A DNA stretch of 64,000 bases. Origin: Crossaster papposus (Eukaryota > Echinodermata > Asteroidea > Velatida > Solasteridae). The stretch spans positions 682,001 to 746,000 of the forward strand of contig JBAIAA010000415.1 in the NCBI GenBank assembly GCA_037893245.1, in the 5' to 3' direction. Shown here piece after piece: positions 11,701 to 26,700 of this stretch (its first letter is position 1; every line of letters starts with the position of its first letter). Made by a program: the position numbers and the translations under genes. The notes below the pieces were generated by a model that saw nothing but the letters and a program-made list of their open reading frames with translations, made no database searches and was not told where the DNA came from.

Positions 11701-14700
11701 TGGGGGAGGATGGAATTTTGAAAAAAATTGGTGTTAAATTTAAAGAAAAACTAAATTGTGCACAACTTTTTTTTTTTAACAAAAAAGGCAGCTTACAAAT
11801 GGAGGACTGAACTTCCATGGCTCGGGAATTATTTTCCCCCGTTTTGGAATTTCTTTAAATTTGTAATCAGATCTAAAATTGTACTGAGTGTTTTCCTGTA
11901 TCTTTGACTTTCATAGGATCACATCATGCACCAGCGTGCCCAGGAAAACGACGACTCGTTCTACCTGTGGGCCATGCGATTCTTCATGGAATTCAACCGA
12001 CTGTACAAATTCAGGGTGGACATTGTCAGGTATCCAATCTTAAACATTAGGGCCACGATTCTTGTAAGATTTGTTCTGTTTTGTTTAGCAAAGATGCTTG
12101 TTAACATTCCACTGGAATTGAACACTTTAAAAAATGCCTTTTAAATTGTTTTACCAGCCTTGTCACATATGTGACCCACTCCACAAAAAGGGGCATATGT
12201 CACACACAAAAAGTCATACACATTGACTTTTTTTGTGTCATGTACATAATACGTCATATACTCAGTTGGCAAGCCCACAGCGTAAGCTTTCATTGGGTAT
12301 ATAATAGAGCTCCATAGCCCCTCCCATTCTGGAGATATGACATGTTTACAAATTGATTACTTCCTTGGAGTTCAAATTACACAACTGAGAAAATAGGCTT
12401 CGAAACAGCCGGCTCTGTTGTAGTTCAACAGAACGATGCACACAAAATGGTGGTTTTTTTTCATTGATTGAAAACTGAAACTGTAGGTATTAAAGATATC
12501 ATTCATGGCAAACAAAAATGGAAATCACATTTTGATGAAAATGTTTACCCTCTCAATGTCGAGTGGGCCATTACATGATAAGGCACAGCACGATTTAATA
12601 CCTTTTTTTGTAGAGCATATGAATGATTTAAATTCTGAATTATATTTTTATTTATTTCGGTTTAAAAGCCTCCAATACAAGCAATTACATTACAATTACT
12701 TGTATATGTATGTATATAAAACCTGTTGCTTAAAAACAAATTAAATTAAAAAAATTTAAGTTTAAACGTACAAAGACTGAACATAATAGTGTGAATAACT
12801 TGTGGGATAGCTGATCTTTGATACATGTATTTGTTTGTGCGACTATAAGGGACAAGAATCCCACTATCTTTGTGGTAATAACGACTATTAGGCTGTTTTT
12901 TCTCTTAGAGATGGGTGGATGAGCTTTAAAATATATTTCTACTTTTTCTACATTTTCTTATTTCTTTCAACTTACTCCTACTTTTGCGACTTGTTTCTTG
13001 AAATTCCTACTAGTTTGTTCCCCCACAGCTCCGAAAAATGAAATTTCATTGAACATTTTTCACAGCATTTTATTACACACTGTCATTATGTCAATAACAA
13101 CAAAAGGCTATGAGCATAGAAGTACTGCAAATGTACTTCCAAGAACTACTAGATGCAGACGGAGAACAATTGTTGTGAGTACAGAACATGTCAAGTGAGG
13201 TTTATGGACGTGGGTGAGTTTTACCCCAAAACTACGCCTGAAAATGTTGTCCTCCAGGGTCCTACATTTGCCCTGCTTTTTTGAAAATGTTAATCGTAAC
13301 ATTTTTCATCAGGGTCTGCTAGAAAGCCTGAATTTGTCACATACTCTCATATCAATTGCAAATCTTTATTTTGCATCGCTTCTTTGTTCAGTGACACATT
13401 GTCTGTGCAGTCGTTCTTCTACGTTCAAACCCAAATCATCAAGTATTTGGACATGATGACAACGGACAAGAAGGAAGCCCCTGTGTGGTCTAAGAGGTAG
13501 GGTAACTCCCTCAAGATTCTAGAAGATCTTGAATTTGTTTGACTTGGTACAATTTGGTATATTTGTTCAACTTGGGTTTGTTTGTTCAAAAGCATTTGTG
13601 ACCTGTCACCACAAAATGAGAGTAAAGTCGCACAATGTGATTCGGAGATATAGCCATCCAATGATTTATACCTTTTAAAGTAGCTGTGTGCACATAAATA
13701 TTAGCATCCGAGCTGTATGTTAACGCTAACTCCCTATTAAAATTGGAGGATTCAGTTTGATGCCTCTCAGGGAGCTGTGAGGATCTATGAAAATGGTCCT
13801 GTGCCCGGATACAGCACTTTATAAATGTGACCTGGCACCACGAAATGAGCGGAAAGTTGCACATGGCCAAAACGAGTTATTGGCTGAAACGTTCGTTTTT
13901 CATGTGGGTGGTCGGTTTCGAGTTGTTAGCGTTTTTACATACCAAAAACCCATCTTTATCATATCCCAAAATTGTATAGCACAATTAAACCTCTAAAGTG
14001 TTTTTTTTGTGTCTGAATTGCACTGAGTATAGTTTGCACGGTTAACAGACTTTGAACTCCGTTTCCTTAAAACAAGGAAACATGACTTCAGCAGTTTCAA
14101 AAGATTATAGCGGCGGCTAGAAATAAGCTACAGCAACACACAATAGACCATTTGAAAGCTTAGAACTTCCTCTTTCTAGAAATGTAATAATGTCAATTTT
14201 GTAATTTTGTTATTTTTCGACTTTTCTCCCATTTTGTGGTGCCAGGTCACAAATGTGCTTCATTATTATATTCAGAGGTAGATGATTGCGATCAATCAGT
14301 GCTAAACACGCTTGCTTTTTTTCTAATTCCCAGAATGCATTTGGGCCTGAAAGCCTACGGCGAGCTGGTAGCCAGTGTGGACGCGATGACGCTCTCCGGT
14401 GACCCCAAGATACGAGAGTCGGCCAAGGTTATCCAGGGCAACATATTCTACGTCATTGAGTATCGCGAGGTGTTCCTGACTCTACTGAAGAAATACAATG
14501 AGGTATATTGCACAAGGTAAACACGGGCACAGTTTAACCCCTGACATTGACCCCTGACCCTCACCCGGGTACCATTGGATAGATGATTACGAGGCTAACG
14601 TTGCTCAACCATAAATTCACACTCGTTTCTTACAAAATTCTCTGCTATTTTTTCGATTGAAAATCTGTGCGTTCCGCTGTCCGAGTGTTCGCTAAAGCAA

Positions 14701-17700
14701 AAGGAGTGTTCAATGCACGATTTTCGGGGACTCAGACTCCGGCGATTCGGACTTTGAAGGCCTTTCTCAGGACGATTATGTCAACGATAGTGACGACAAC
14801 GATGTAGGCCAGTGTGTACAAGAACGTGATGAAGGTTCCATTGATGACGATAGCGGTGATGGGGCACAACGCGACGATGGCCCCGGTGAAGTTCGCCAGC
14901 AAGCGGGAGGTGATGAGGCTCCTAACGGCTCGGGTCGCAGCTCGTAATTATGCATTTCGGAAGGCTTACCACCATGACTGGCTAATCGATTTTAGCCATC
15001 CTCACGGCCACCAATGAAGAGGAAATTTCACACTGAACAAATAGTTTATGTTGCATTTTCCTGTAAAACACACCCATCATAGAGTAAAAAGCTTCGGAAC
15101 ATATTAGTGTGCATTACTTAGTGACTTGCACAGGAAATCCAGCGCCATGGGAATTCTTGTGTATATGAATGGTAGCGTGCTAAGGGTTAAACTCGGATAA
15201 ATAAAAAAATGCATCCGCTGGATATGCATTGGTCTTTTACAATTTTGGGAATTTGCTTTTTCTCAGTTATACTCAAAATGTCTTTGAGAGAAATGAAGAT
15301 TTACAATTGTAGTGCTTCATCAGATGCTATGGTAAGAGAATGACAAAACCTGTATTTAATTTAATTTAGGGATCAAAACAATCTTTTCAATCGATCAGAT
15401 CTGAAAATATATGTGTTGGAGAAACCAAAATGCCTTAAAACTTAAATATTATTTGTTTAAAAAAAATCACCTCCGAGACAATAAACAGCCCTTTACGTAA
15501 AAATGTATTTTCCGACATCAGACTCATTTTTGCAGAGCGGGTCACATATTTCAATCTATAACAAGATCTTCTACAGAGACAAAATGGCTGTTTTGTCATT
15601 TTGTCTATGAAGGAGATCTTGTTAAGATCAAAATATTATTAGGTCCCTTGAACTTATTTGATTTGTATATTTCAGGTCATTTCAGTCAGTAAGCAGTTTG
15701 CAGCAGTTTTCATCTTATTCACATTTCAACTTCGGCGAATGTTTGCAGCGAATGCTTTGTGACGTCAAATTCCCGTCGTATTCGCTTGTGCGTGGAATAT
15801 AAACCAGTTTGTCAACAGTGTGTGTGTCGGGCATTTGTCGGTTTATCTGAGCAAGCAGGAGAAAACAAAAAGTCCATTGCTGGCAGTTTAAGCATTCAAA
15901 TTCAATGTGCATCTTCCTGATATTATTTAATTGGTTGCAAGAGATTTCTCAGTAATATATTAAATGCATTCACTACTTTTATACCTTGAATTTCTTTTGG
16001 ACCTCTTTTTGTTTGTTTTGGTTGCAGATCCTACTTGAAGGACTTGATAGAGACAACACACACTTTCATCAAGATGTTGGAAAGATACTGCAAAGGCAAG
16101 AACACCGTTATGGTCCAGGTATTGAAATCCTAATTGGAACACCAATTACTTAAATATCCCTAATCGCCTTTTTGAGATTTTTTTGAATTCACTGTGAAAT
16201 CTTGAATGATTTTGTCGGATTCTGGGAGGTAGAGCCCATCTACTGTTATAAACCAATGTGTCATATACGCTACCGAAGTCGTAGCATCGCCCGAGGCCAA
16301 CTAGGTGCAGTCATATAGTTACCGTTTCACACAAACTAGCAGCTGCCCATGTGGATACTGAGGGGAGTTTTTTGAAACCTTTGCTAAGGCTTCGTCTCCG
16401 ATTTCCGAATTACTGAGAAGCAAATAGAAATGAAGAAAAGAAGAGAATTCCCACTTTCGGGTTTATATTGTAGCGCAAATTGGTAAACACTTGATTTCTG
16501 GCAGCGATTATCTCCCGATCCTGTTTGCCACTTCGGCGATAGAAAAACTGTGTATTGGGCGCTTTTAGTTGGTCGCATACTTAGCGTGCAAGCGAAGGCG
16601 CATTGTGGTTTTTATTCAGTGTACCAGCGTAGCGCATCGGTGCGATATTAGGCGGTATCGCCCAATACCGCGCTATTGGGCACGCTAGCATTTACTAGGC
16701 GCGTGTAGCGCAGATTTAGGCGCTTTTGGTAGCCCAAACCTTGGCGCGCATTTCAAAGTTGGTAGGGAAAGTTGTTTGAGTTGGCACTTGCCCGAAGACT
16801 GCTGTTGACTGCACACGCATGAAAAAGCTACGCGCTATATCGTAAGTTGACTAAGCCTTATCTTTTCATAGATCCTTCAAGCTATAATTTATGTGGACAA
16901 GTCTAGCTTGGGGATTTGGCTCTGTTGCAGTTTTCCTCGTGAACTGTGTTTTAGAAGACTTTAAGAGTGTGAATTCTAAGGACAAATCTCGAGTCATTTT
17001 GTGAGAGTTTCTGACACCACCTGGAGGTCCGACTTTCACCTCCGGAGGTTCACTGTATTGATTGGAGGTACATGTACCTTCAGTCCTTAGTGTATACTCA
17101 ATAAAGATGATAGTCAGTTACATCGGTGTGCTAGTATTTAATTACTTGTCTGTGTGACTTTAAGGTTTGCCTGCAGGTCGGGATATATTTTCCCCAAACG
17201 GACACACCCCACGGGTTGCTGTGAACCTGCCACCCATAGGAATTCCCACCGCGTGCGGAGCCGCTCCTGTGCGCTTCTATACAAAGTTTTGTGGGAGGAA
17301 AAACACCACAATATCAACTAATTGAATGTTTGTGAAGCATATAAACAGGCACCAGATCTTAAAAAGATTTAAGAAAGGGTTGTGATTTGTGTTCCAGAAA
17401 AAGAAACGTAAGCAGAAGCGGCGAAGACGTCGCCCCACAGCTCAACGACATGCTGAGCAGCCCGGCGAGGTCGACGAAGAACTCAATGCATTGTGGGATA
17501 ACATAACCTCTGACCTGTCGACCATGTTTCAAGGCCGGGACGACATTCCAGAGAACGCCGTACCGTTTGACGCTGCATCCGAGTTACCAGTGGAAGAACA
17601 GAGGTAAAAACAAAATATTTTCATGATTATTGGGTGGAATAGCCTACAAAGTCTTTTGGCTTATTTCCCTTGGGATCTCTTGGGAGAAGATTTGGAAGGA

Positions 17701-20700
17701 AACTACATGTACAGTTTTAGGTGTAGAAGAAAAATCCAAGAATGATATTTGAGGAAAAACAAACAAAATCAGGCAAGCACTGAAAATTCAATCCATTGGC
17801 CCAGGCAGTATTCAAATAAGGGTCACAGCGGTGGAAGTACCACATGGTGTTATATAGAAGAAAATCTATGTTAGCACCTTTCTCTTGGTCATATTCATAC
17901 ACTTCCTATACATTTTATTGACACAATAAATATATTATAATTAACTGGACAGTTAAACAGGGGGCCCTATTAGTCCTGAAGGACTGGTTATGGAGGATTG
18001 ACCAGACACTCGGTGCAATTGTCCTCTCAACACCCGGAGGTATGTGGACCTGTGAAAATACCGGCGGGTCCCGGGCCCTTAAACTGCAAGGAAAATGGCC
18101 GGCCTTGCGGGACCCATTTAGACAGGGTGTCGGGGGGATCCTCCGTGGCCCGCCTTCCACGGGATTCTCCTGGGAAAACTGCCTAGAATCAATCTATCGT
18201 TATACTTCTATACAATAGTTCTTTCATTCTTTTGAAATGTTCTCATTCTTTTCCTATGTGATAATTGTTTCTTCCGTCTCCAAGTTTTTATATTCTACAC
18301 AGTTCACTTGATTGTTTTTTATTACTACCTATTGTCTTATATTTGTACACATTCCTGCCGTGAATATGGCCACTGATGCCGGCACGGCGTTAAACCTAAA
18401 ACTCACTTACTCACTCACTCACTCACTCTCTCGGTCATACTTTGCCAACGACACTGAAGTGTGTTCAAAACGCATGCCTGGTACTAGGGACGTGCTGCAC
18501 TAACATGGCGGCGACGTGGTGCGTGGTTTGCACTCGACCTGCGTACGATTAGCTATGAAAACGACGTAGTAACCGACTTCTTATGGCATTCAGACTGATC
18601 TATTATTGTAAAAGGGGTGTTTGGGATGCAAGAATTGAAGAAGAATTATTGTAAGTTGACATTGTTTCTGAGATAAAGCGACAATTATACAACATTTGAT
18701 TGATGACGTCACTGCCATGTAGTAATTATGCTGCGTTCCAATCACGTCGTGTTTATCGTGTTCACGAGTTCATGAGTCGTATAATGGCGTTCTAATCGCC
18801 TGTTAACTCATGTTCACCAGTGGTGAACTCGAGGTGGAATTTTTGTTCTCTATGTTCACGACTTCCTAACCGAATGGAATACTCGCGCATGCGTGTTGGT
18901 TCACGTACGTGTTCTCGTTCGGGAAATATCCTTACCGCACAGAAATTCACGGTGAACACGATAAACACGACGCGATTGGAACACAGCATTAAACAAAGCC
19001 AAAATGACCTTCGACTGGACAGCGCCCTCTTTTGTTTTTCAACAGACAATAGATTTTCAGTTTTAAGCAATCTGAACGACCGTGACCACTATGCCAACCT
19101 GATCTTCCAATAGAATAGAATAATTTAGCTCATTCATCATTTTAATAGTGTCAAGAAACGTATTTAAAAGAGGTTCTCAATCTGTGAATGTTCCTTTTTT
19201 TGTGTGACTGATTTTCTTGGTTTGTTGTGCAGGGCTGATGCCATGGTGCGTATTCAGCGCAGTCTTCGTACCGGCCAGCCTGGGGATTCCATCGCCCTAC
19301 TCCGTGCCGCTCGGGAGGTGTGGCCAGAGAATGACATCTTTGGGGCGGCAGACATCGGGCCCGAGGATGAATTCATGGCGCTCCGAGAAATCCACTTCAC
19401 AAACCTCAACGGTAAAAGCAAGAGGAAAATAGTTTCACCGTAACAACTCCTGAGAAAAAAAAGGGAAGGGTGGGGGTTGTGGATTCTGATTGGCATCTCA
19501 TGAGCAAACTTGTTGCCATTAAGAAAGCCCCAGCTAGGATAAAAATAATTCATGTCATCATCAAACCTTTATGAATTGAATATTTCACTTCAATTCGTTC
19601 AGTAAGCAGTTTATAGCAGCACCATTTGTGACCCGCTCTAGGAAAAGGTGCACTATGCATTTGTGTATAATGGCCCGCTCAACGTTAAGAGGATGACATT
19701 TCTTCATCAAAATTCCAATGTTTTGGGGGTCTTATTAATATCTAAACTTTCATGTTTAAATAACAACAAGGTTTATTTCGATAAAAGTCGTAAACAAATA
19801 CCTCTTAACCAGTTCGCGCCGGGATTATTTTAACATCACCGAGCCGAGTGGCGGGATTATTTTTAACAAAACTCGATCCGAAGCGGGTTCAGGCCGATAG
19901 TGCCGGGAAGCACGCCCACGCATTTCCGGCCTTACTCGCTGCTGACAGACTTTTCCGAACTTGAACTTGGCGTGTTTATGTGTTTATGTGTTTATGTGTT
20001 TACGTGTTTATGCGTCATCCGTTTTGAATTTGGGGAAAACTTTGCGTTTATAAACGTCATCCGTCGCGAACTGTTTGAGAGTGCACGGTTCCAATGTATT
20101 GTGTTAGTTTGGTTGTTTTTCGAAGCTCTTTTTCTCAGTTGTGTAATTTGAATTCCATAGGAGTTATTTATATGCAAAATGTCATATCACCGGAACGAGA
20201 GGGGCTATGGAGCTGTACTATGTACTGAATTAAAGCTTATAACCTGAACTTTTTACCCTGCGAGCTGCAAAGGTGCCCAGATGGGGGAACCACTTTTTTT
20301 TCTTTTTTTTAACTTTTGAATGAAGCTTTCGCCCAATTCCATTGAAACTACATGTAATCCTCAAGGGAACCTTGTGGTTTGAGATGGTATCATCGCTTTT
20401 CATGTAGGAGTTTAGTCGCAGTCAGCCGATCATAGGGAAGTTGGCCGTTCAGCCAAAGCCCATTTACTTGTGCACAAAATAAGTTCTTTGTTTTTTACCG
20501 CCTAGTTGACTTTGACCTCACAACAACATCATTAATCATGGCCCAGTGACAGCCGTTTAGAGAACTGCTGTTTATAATCACAGAAAAATCTTTAGTCTGT
20601 ATCAGGCCTTCATTTTAATAAATCTGAGGAGAGCTATGCATCGCTCTACTTAAATCAAAAGGTGAATTAAGGAGAGCGATTTTAAAATCGCTCTCTTTAA

Positions 20701-23700
20701 ATCAAAACAATGAATTAAGGAGAGTGATTTGCTCTCGCTTACAAAACGCAAGTTTAAAGGCCTGGACACTATCTGTAGTTACTCAAAATGACAACCAAAG
20801 GTGTCTATGCCTTTAATAAACACATACTCAAGAAAAGGAACACAACATTCACCAGTAGTTCAACTTTTGGTTAAGAGAATGATGGCGCTTTCCCATCCAG
20901 TGACATTTCTCTCTCTGTGACTTGTATGGCTTAATTAAGCGTGAATTAGTCTAGGCCCGTTATGTCCGAAATAAATGGAATGGGCGAACACGAAAGACTA
21001 GATGACCGTTGTTGGTATAAGATAAATCTGATGTGATTTTATTTGGGGGTGCGAGGAGAGAATTGTAATCGCAAATTCTCTTGTGTTAGCAATAGCAATG
21101 CTTTCATGTTATGACACTCGTCAGTTGCAGGTAGGTGATTCCATGGTGAGGAATCGGTTTTAACTCGCAAGGTGTGTGGGTTTGGTGTGGTACAATCAAT
21201 GAACGTGAATTCCAGGTATTTGGAACTTAGCCATTTTATTTATTTTGGGTCCGTATTATTTCTCTTGTAAAGAGAGCAGTATGTTGGGTTTCAACTGTGT
21301 TTGTTTACTGCTTGGTGTTTTAATTGTTACGGTCCGGTGGTTTATGGCTCGGTTGCTGATTGGAATTGGCGTTTTTGCATTCACATTTTCCAGAGAAGAG
21401 GTTTGATATTTGTTGGCTAAGGGATCTCATTGTTACTTTTTTTCGGTTTATTTCTTGCCATGGCTTTCCTATGCGAAAATTGTATATGAATATATTCGGA
21501 TTGTTGGTCAAATTTTTTTATTTTTTTTTAAATTTTTTTTTATATTTTTTTTTATTTTGTTTTCTCTTGTTAAAATTGTAAGGAGCGCTTTTTTTTGCTC
21601 TCCTTAAAATTTTAAGGAGCGCGGAGGAGCGTGAGCGCGATCGCGCTCCTTTAAAATGAAGGCCTGCTGTATACTGTACTGATGCTGTCTCAACTGTTTC
21701 AAACAGTATTTTATACGCGAAATCGAAACTGCCCTCCGCGTGGGCCCCTCCGCGACGCGGCGGTAGTTTTAGGGCTTTGCAGCTTGCAGGGTTAAACCAT
21801 GTATAAAACTGTATATTTTGTTTCCAGATCGGGTAAACAAATCAAATTCTTGAATTGCAAGTGAGTGAGTGCCTACCGAGGGCTAGATAGCTCAGTTTGT
21901 GGAGCACCGGTACGGTATTCTGGGGTTCTTCTAATACTGCCACAGTCCATTTTGTTTTTCAATCTAAAATAGTTTCATTGTTATTTTGTGTTCAACCTTA
22001 TTTTACAGATGCGGCTCCGCAACCGCCTGTGGATGAAGAAGATGGAGGAAATGAAGAGGAATTGGAAGGTGAGCTCATTTCTTATAACCAGGAGATGTTA
22101 ATGATGTTGGTCCAGCGCTAAAGGCGGTAGACAATTTTCTGAAAGGCGTATGGTCCTCAACAACATACATGTGTGTGTGCGTATGTAAACACCGTTGATC
22201 GTGGACAGGGGACAAAGGAATTGTTGGGGAAACAATGCTGTCCACGATTGACACAAGGTCCACGATCTCGACTAGTGTGCAAATCCTATGGAGATCATCC
22301 GAAAACGTTAAAGTATAAACAAAAGAGGGATTACGGTCGGACAATGCCCCGTCCACGATCGAAGGGGTTTACACACTTGTGTGGGTTTGTTTATGGTGTA
22401 AATGGAGAACACATTCCTGACGCCACGTCGGTGAATCGAGGTTATGTGTGTAATCGAGGACGTCCTTGATTGAGATTCGTGTACAAAGCCAATGAGAGCC
22501 GTCAAAAAAAAAAGTACAAATCATCGAGAGGAACAAACAAATTCTTTGATTTACACCATAAACAAATGTACATGTGTGTGTGTTTGGGAGGGGGAAACAC
22601 CTGTATAGGTGACCGGCTCTACAAAAAAGGGTATTAAGTCGCGCTGTGCATTATCATGTAATGGCCCACTCAATGTTGAAAGGGTGAACATTTCAAAATC
22701 AAAATGTGATTTACATTTGTTGTCATGAATGACATCTATAATATCTACAGTTTCAGGTTTCATTCAAAGAAATGTTGATTTTGATGAATACATATTTGGT
22801 GTAAATTTTAACCCAGGAAATTAACCGTGGTTGAAATAGGAGCATTTTTAAGATAAGTCCAAACATTGTGTACATGGGAACAAAGTGATGTCTTCACAGG
22901 TATACAAATTTGCGGAAGTTTGAACAAAATTGTTGGACAATTTTTTAAAAAAATCACTTGTTTTTATGAATGGGAATAAAAATTTGGTTGGCCAGTATTA
23001 AACATTCTTGCCTAAAGACCGGCAAACCACATTATATTTCTTTAATCAGGAGTAAATATGTTGCCCATTTCTTTTCTCCTTTAGATGAAGAAGACGACCT
23101 CTTGGAGGCAGAAAGAGGGGACGACAGAGCAGAGGAGGAATTCATCTTAAAGGCTTTCATCAACAGGTAATTAGTGGTTTTCAAGTGAAGTCCGAGAAGT
23201 TGTTTTAGTGCATTTCTCGGCCTGAAGAGTAGCACTGTAAAACTAACACATTATGCATATCAACTGATATCAACGCACAGTGGTATACCAATATTAATGT
23301 TTGTGAGTGCAATGGAAAGAATAATTATATATTAAAGGTGTCAGGTGGAATGTTATACGAGGTGAAGCTGAGTGGAATGGAACATTCCGTCTGTCACAGA
23401 ATGAAATTATTCTTTCAATACAAATATTATTGTTTGTGAGTGCAATGGTAAGAATAATTATATATTAAAGGTGTCAGATAGAATGTTACACAAGACAAAG
23501 CTATTAGTGGACTGGAACATTGTCACAGAATAAAATTATTCTTTCAATACAAATATTAATGTTTGTGAATGCAATGGTAAGAATAATTATATATTAAAGG
23601 TGTCAGATGGAATGTTACACCAGGCAAAGCTGAGTGGAATGGAACATTCCATCTGTCACCGAATGAAATTATTCCTTTCTATTGCACTCACGTGAAACAA

Positions 23701-26700
23701 TCACGATTTGATTTGATTTGTTTTATACTAAAAACTGAATAAATCAATTTTATCTGATTGGTCAAAGCGTGACCAATGATAATTTGACCATACAATGGAA
23801 GTTATATTCACCGCTAAACATAACTTCAATGCACGTGATCAACGATCCACCAATCAGATGACGGGGATTTGTTTAGGTGTAATACTTTTTTTCTAAGAAA
23901 TATGTGACCTGGCACCACGAAATGAGCGGAAAGTCGCACATGGCCAAAACGGGTTATTGGTAGAAACGTAAATTTTTATAGCTCAATTAAAACTCTAAAA
24001 TAGGCTGAATTGCACTGAGTGATAGTATAGTTGGCACGGTTCATGGACTTTGAACTCCGTTTTCTCAAAACAAGGGAGCATGACTTCAGCAATTTCAGGA
24101 ATAAGCTACAGCCACGCACAATACATCATTTGAAAGCTTAGGACTTCTTCTTTCTAGAAATGTAATAATGTCAACTTTGATATTTTGTGACTTTCCACCC
24201 ATTACGTGGTGCCAGGTTACATATACCCTTTTGAAACTGAATTTGTTATGTCTGTCATATTTGATGTTGGAAACTTTTACATAATCAGGTATGCAACACT
24301 GATTTCTTTACACTAAATATACCGTTATAAACTGGGAAAAAAACCTGCTTAGAATTTTAATCGTCTTGAATTTCAAGACTCATCTTGAAATTCAAGCAAA
24401 TTTGGTCTTGAATGGATTCTTTAAAACAAATCAGTCTTTCACCTATTTTGTTGCAAGCCAAAAATTGGTGAAAAAACAGTGTGCAATGTTTAACTTATAG
24501 GTTCAGCCATCCAGAGGTAATCTGTTGCTATGTGCAGCTCCTTAAAGATTACCGTAGCAACTCGGCCCTCACCAACCACTGCATCGTCAAGATGCTGCAT
24601 CGCGTCTCCTGGGACTGCGACAAGACGGCTTTGCTCTTCCAAATCTCTCTCTTTAGGGTATTTCAGAAGATTGTGAACGACCCCATCGCATCAGCCACCA
24701 GTATGAAGGTATGAAAAGAGAATTTGACATTTGTAGTTTCTGTGTGATTTTTTTTTTGCAGAACAACTTTGATCCCAATGAGATGTATTAAATGATGCTT
24801 AATATGTAGAAATATTAGCCATAGTAATTTTATACAGTAAACTTATTTTTCCTCAAAGTCGGATAGCACGAATCTCTGCTTACCATAGAGTCGCGCATCA
24901 TTCCCGTCAAGAGACGTAGAGCATCTTGAGTACCAGTCTTGGTAGATATGTGCGCTATATGTGACTCGCTCTAGGAAAAGGTGACATATGTCGCAAACAC
25001 TAACAATAGAGTTATGTACATGATTGCAATGTCCAGGATATAAGTTTTCATTTGGTACATAGTACAGCTCCATAGCATTTTTGCATATTAATGGTTCCAT
25101 GGAATTCAAAATACACAACTGAGAAAACAGGCTTCGAAACACAACAAAACTAAGACAATACATTGGTACCATGCACTCCTAAAAAGTTTCGTTTTACTTT
25201 TGTTTATTGAATTCCTGCTTTTTGTTAATTAAATCTGAAACTTTGGATATTAAAGATGTTATTTAAGACAAAAAAATGAAAATCAAATTTTGACAAATAT
25301 ATATACCCTATTACTAACTTTAACAGGCCATTATTCATAAATGCATAGCGCTACTTACAGGTATGTCACTTTTTCCTGAAGTGGGTCACATATAAGAACT
25401 TGCCTATTGTTATTATTATTATTGAAAGTGTTTTGAATGACCTCACATCTATAAGACATGTATTCAAATGTGCCCGGCAGTATGGAGGGAAATATAGGGT
25501 ACCCTGTGGAGACTAGAGGCAGATTGGAACAATGTGAATAAATACATCTCCACAGGGTAGTTTCAACAAAACAGATATATGGATTGACCCAAAATAACTA
25601 TACAAACAAAGGTTAGGGTGTGGGTTAGTGTTTGGGTTAAGGTATAATATGTGACCGGCTCTACAAAAAGGTGTATTGTGTCGCAAAAAAAAGAAATTGA
25701 GTTATATACATGGTTAAAAAGCCCACAACGTAAGCTTTCATTTGGTATTTAATATAGCTCTACAGCCCCTCTCATTTTGGATATATGGTGTGTTTACATA
25801 TTGATTACTTCCTTGTAGTTCAAATTACACAACTGAGAAAACAGGCTTTGAAATAGCCAGTTCTGTTGTACTACAACAGAACGATGCACACAAAATGGTA
25901 GTTGTTTCTACTTTATTCATTAAAATCAACATTTTTTTTAATGAAACCTAAAATTGTAGGTATTAAAGATGTCATTCACATGTGACAAAAAATAAAAATC
26001 ACATTTTGATGAAATGTTTACCATCTCAACGTTAAGCGGGCCATTACATAATAGTGCACAGCGCGACTTAATACACCTTTTTGTAGAGCCAGTCACATAT
26101 AGAGTATATTGGGTCGATATTTCAACCCAGAAAATTAATTGTGGTCGAAATAGGAACGTGTAACCGTTTTTTTTACACGAGAACAAGGATACACAAATGC
26201 GAATGTTTGCGTACACATAGTGTTTGCCATAACAGTTGGTTAATGAATGACGCAGGTCAGATCGCAATAGATTTATGTGACATCTGATGTCATCTCTAAA
26301 CCAAATTCATGTAAAACACGATGTGTGCGCATACCGCCGGGCACATTTTGAATATAGATGTAAACAGAGCGAGGGTACATGGTCTGTAGTCCGCCCCTCG
26401 GGTTCAGGAAAATACAACACACTAATGTCAGTGTATACCAGGATAAAGCGATATCGATTTTCTTTCCCTCCCCACGCAGGAAACGGTGAAGTTTTCTAAG
26501 TTCATCGTGGGCAAGTTCTTCAAGATGGCGACCGCCAATCCCAAGATGTACATGGAGCTGTTGTTTTGGAAGGACGCCCGAGACCTGTTTGAGATCAGCG
26601 AAGGATACGGTGCGGTCATGGACAAAAAGTAGGTTGTCTCTCTGACGGTTCATAGTTTGGTCGTGGTCCTTGCTTCATCTTGGAAACTGTTCATGTAAAA

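Noticed and set aside
14503-14516. Donor at 14503 for exon 8
   Set aside because: It gives phase 0, but exon 9 needs phase 2; the donor at 14517 restores both phase and motif spacing.
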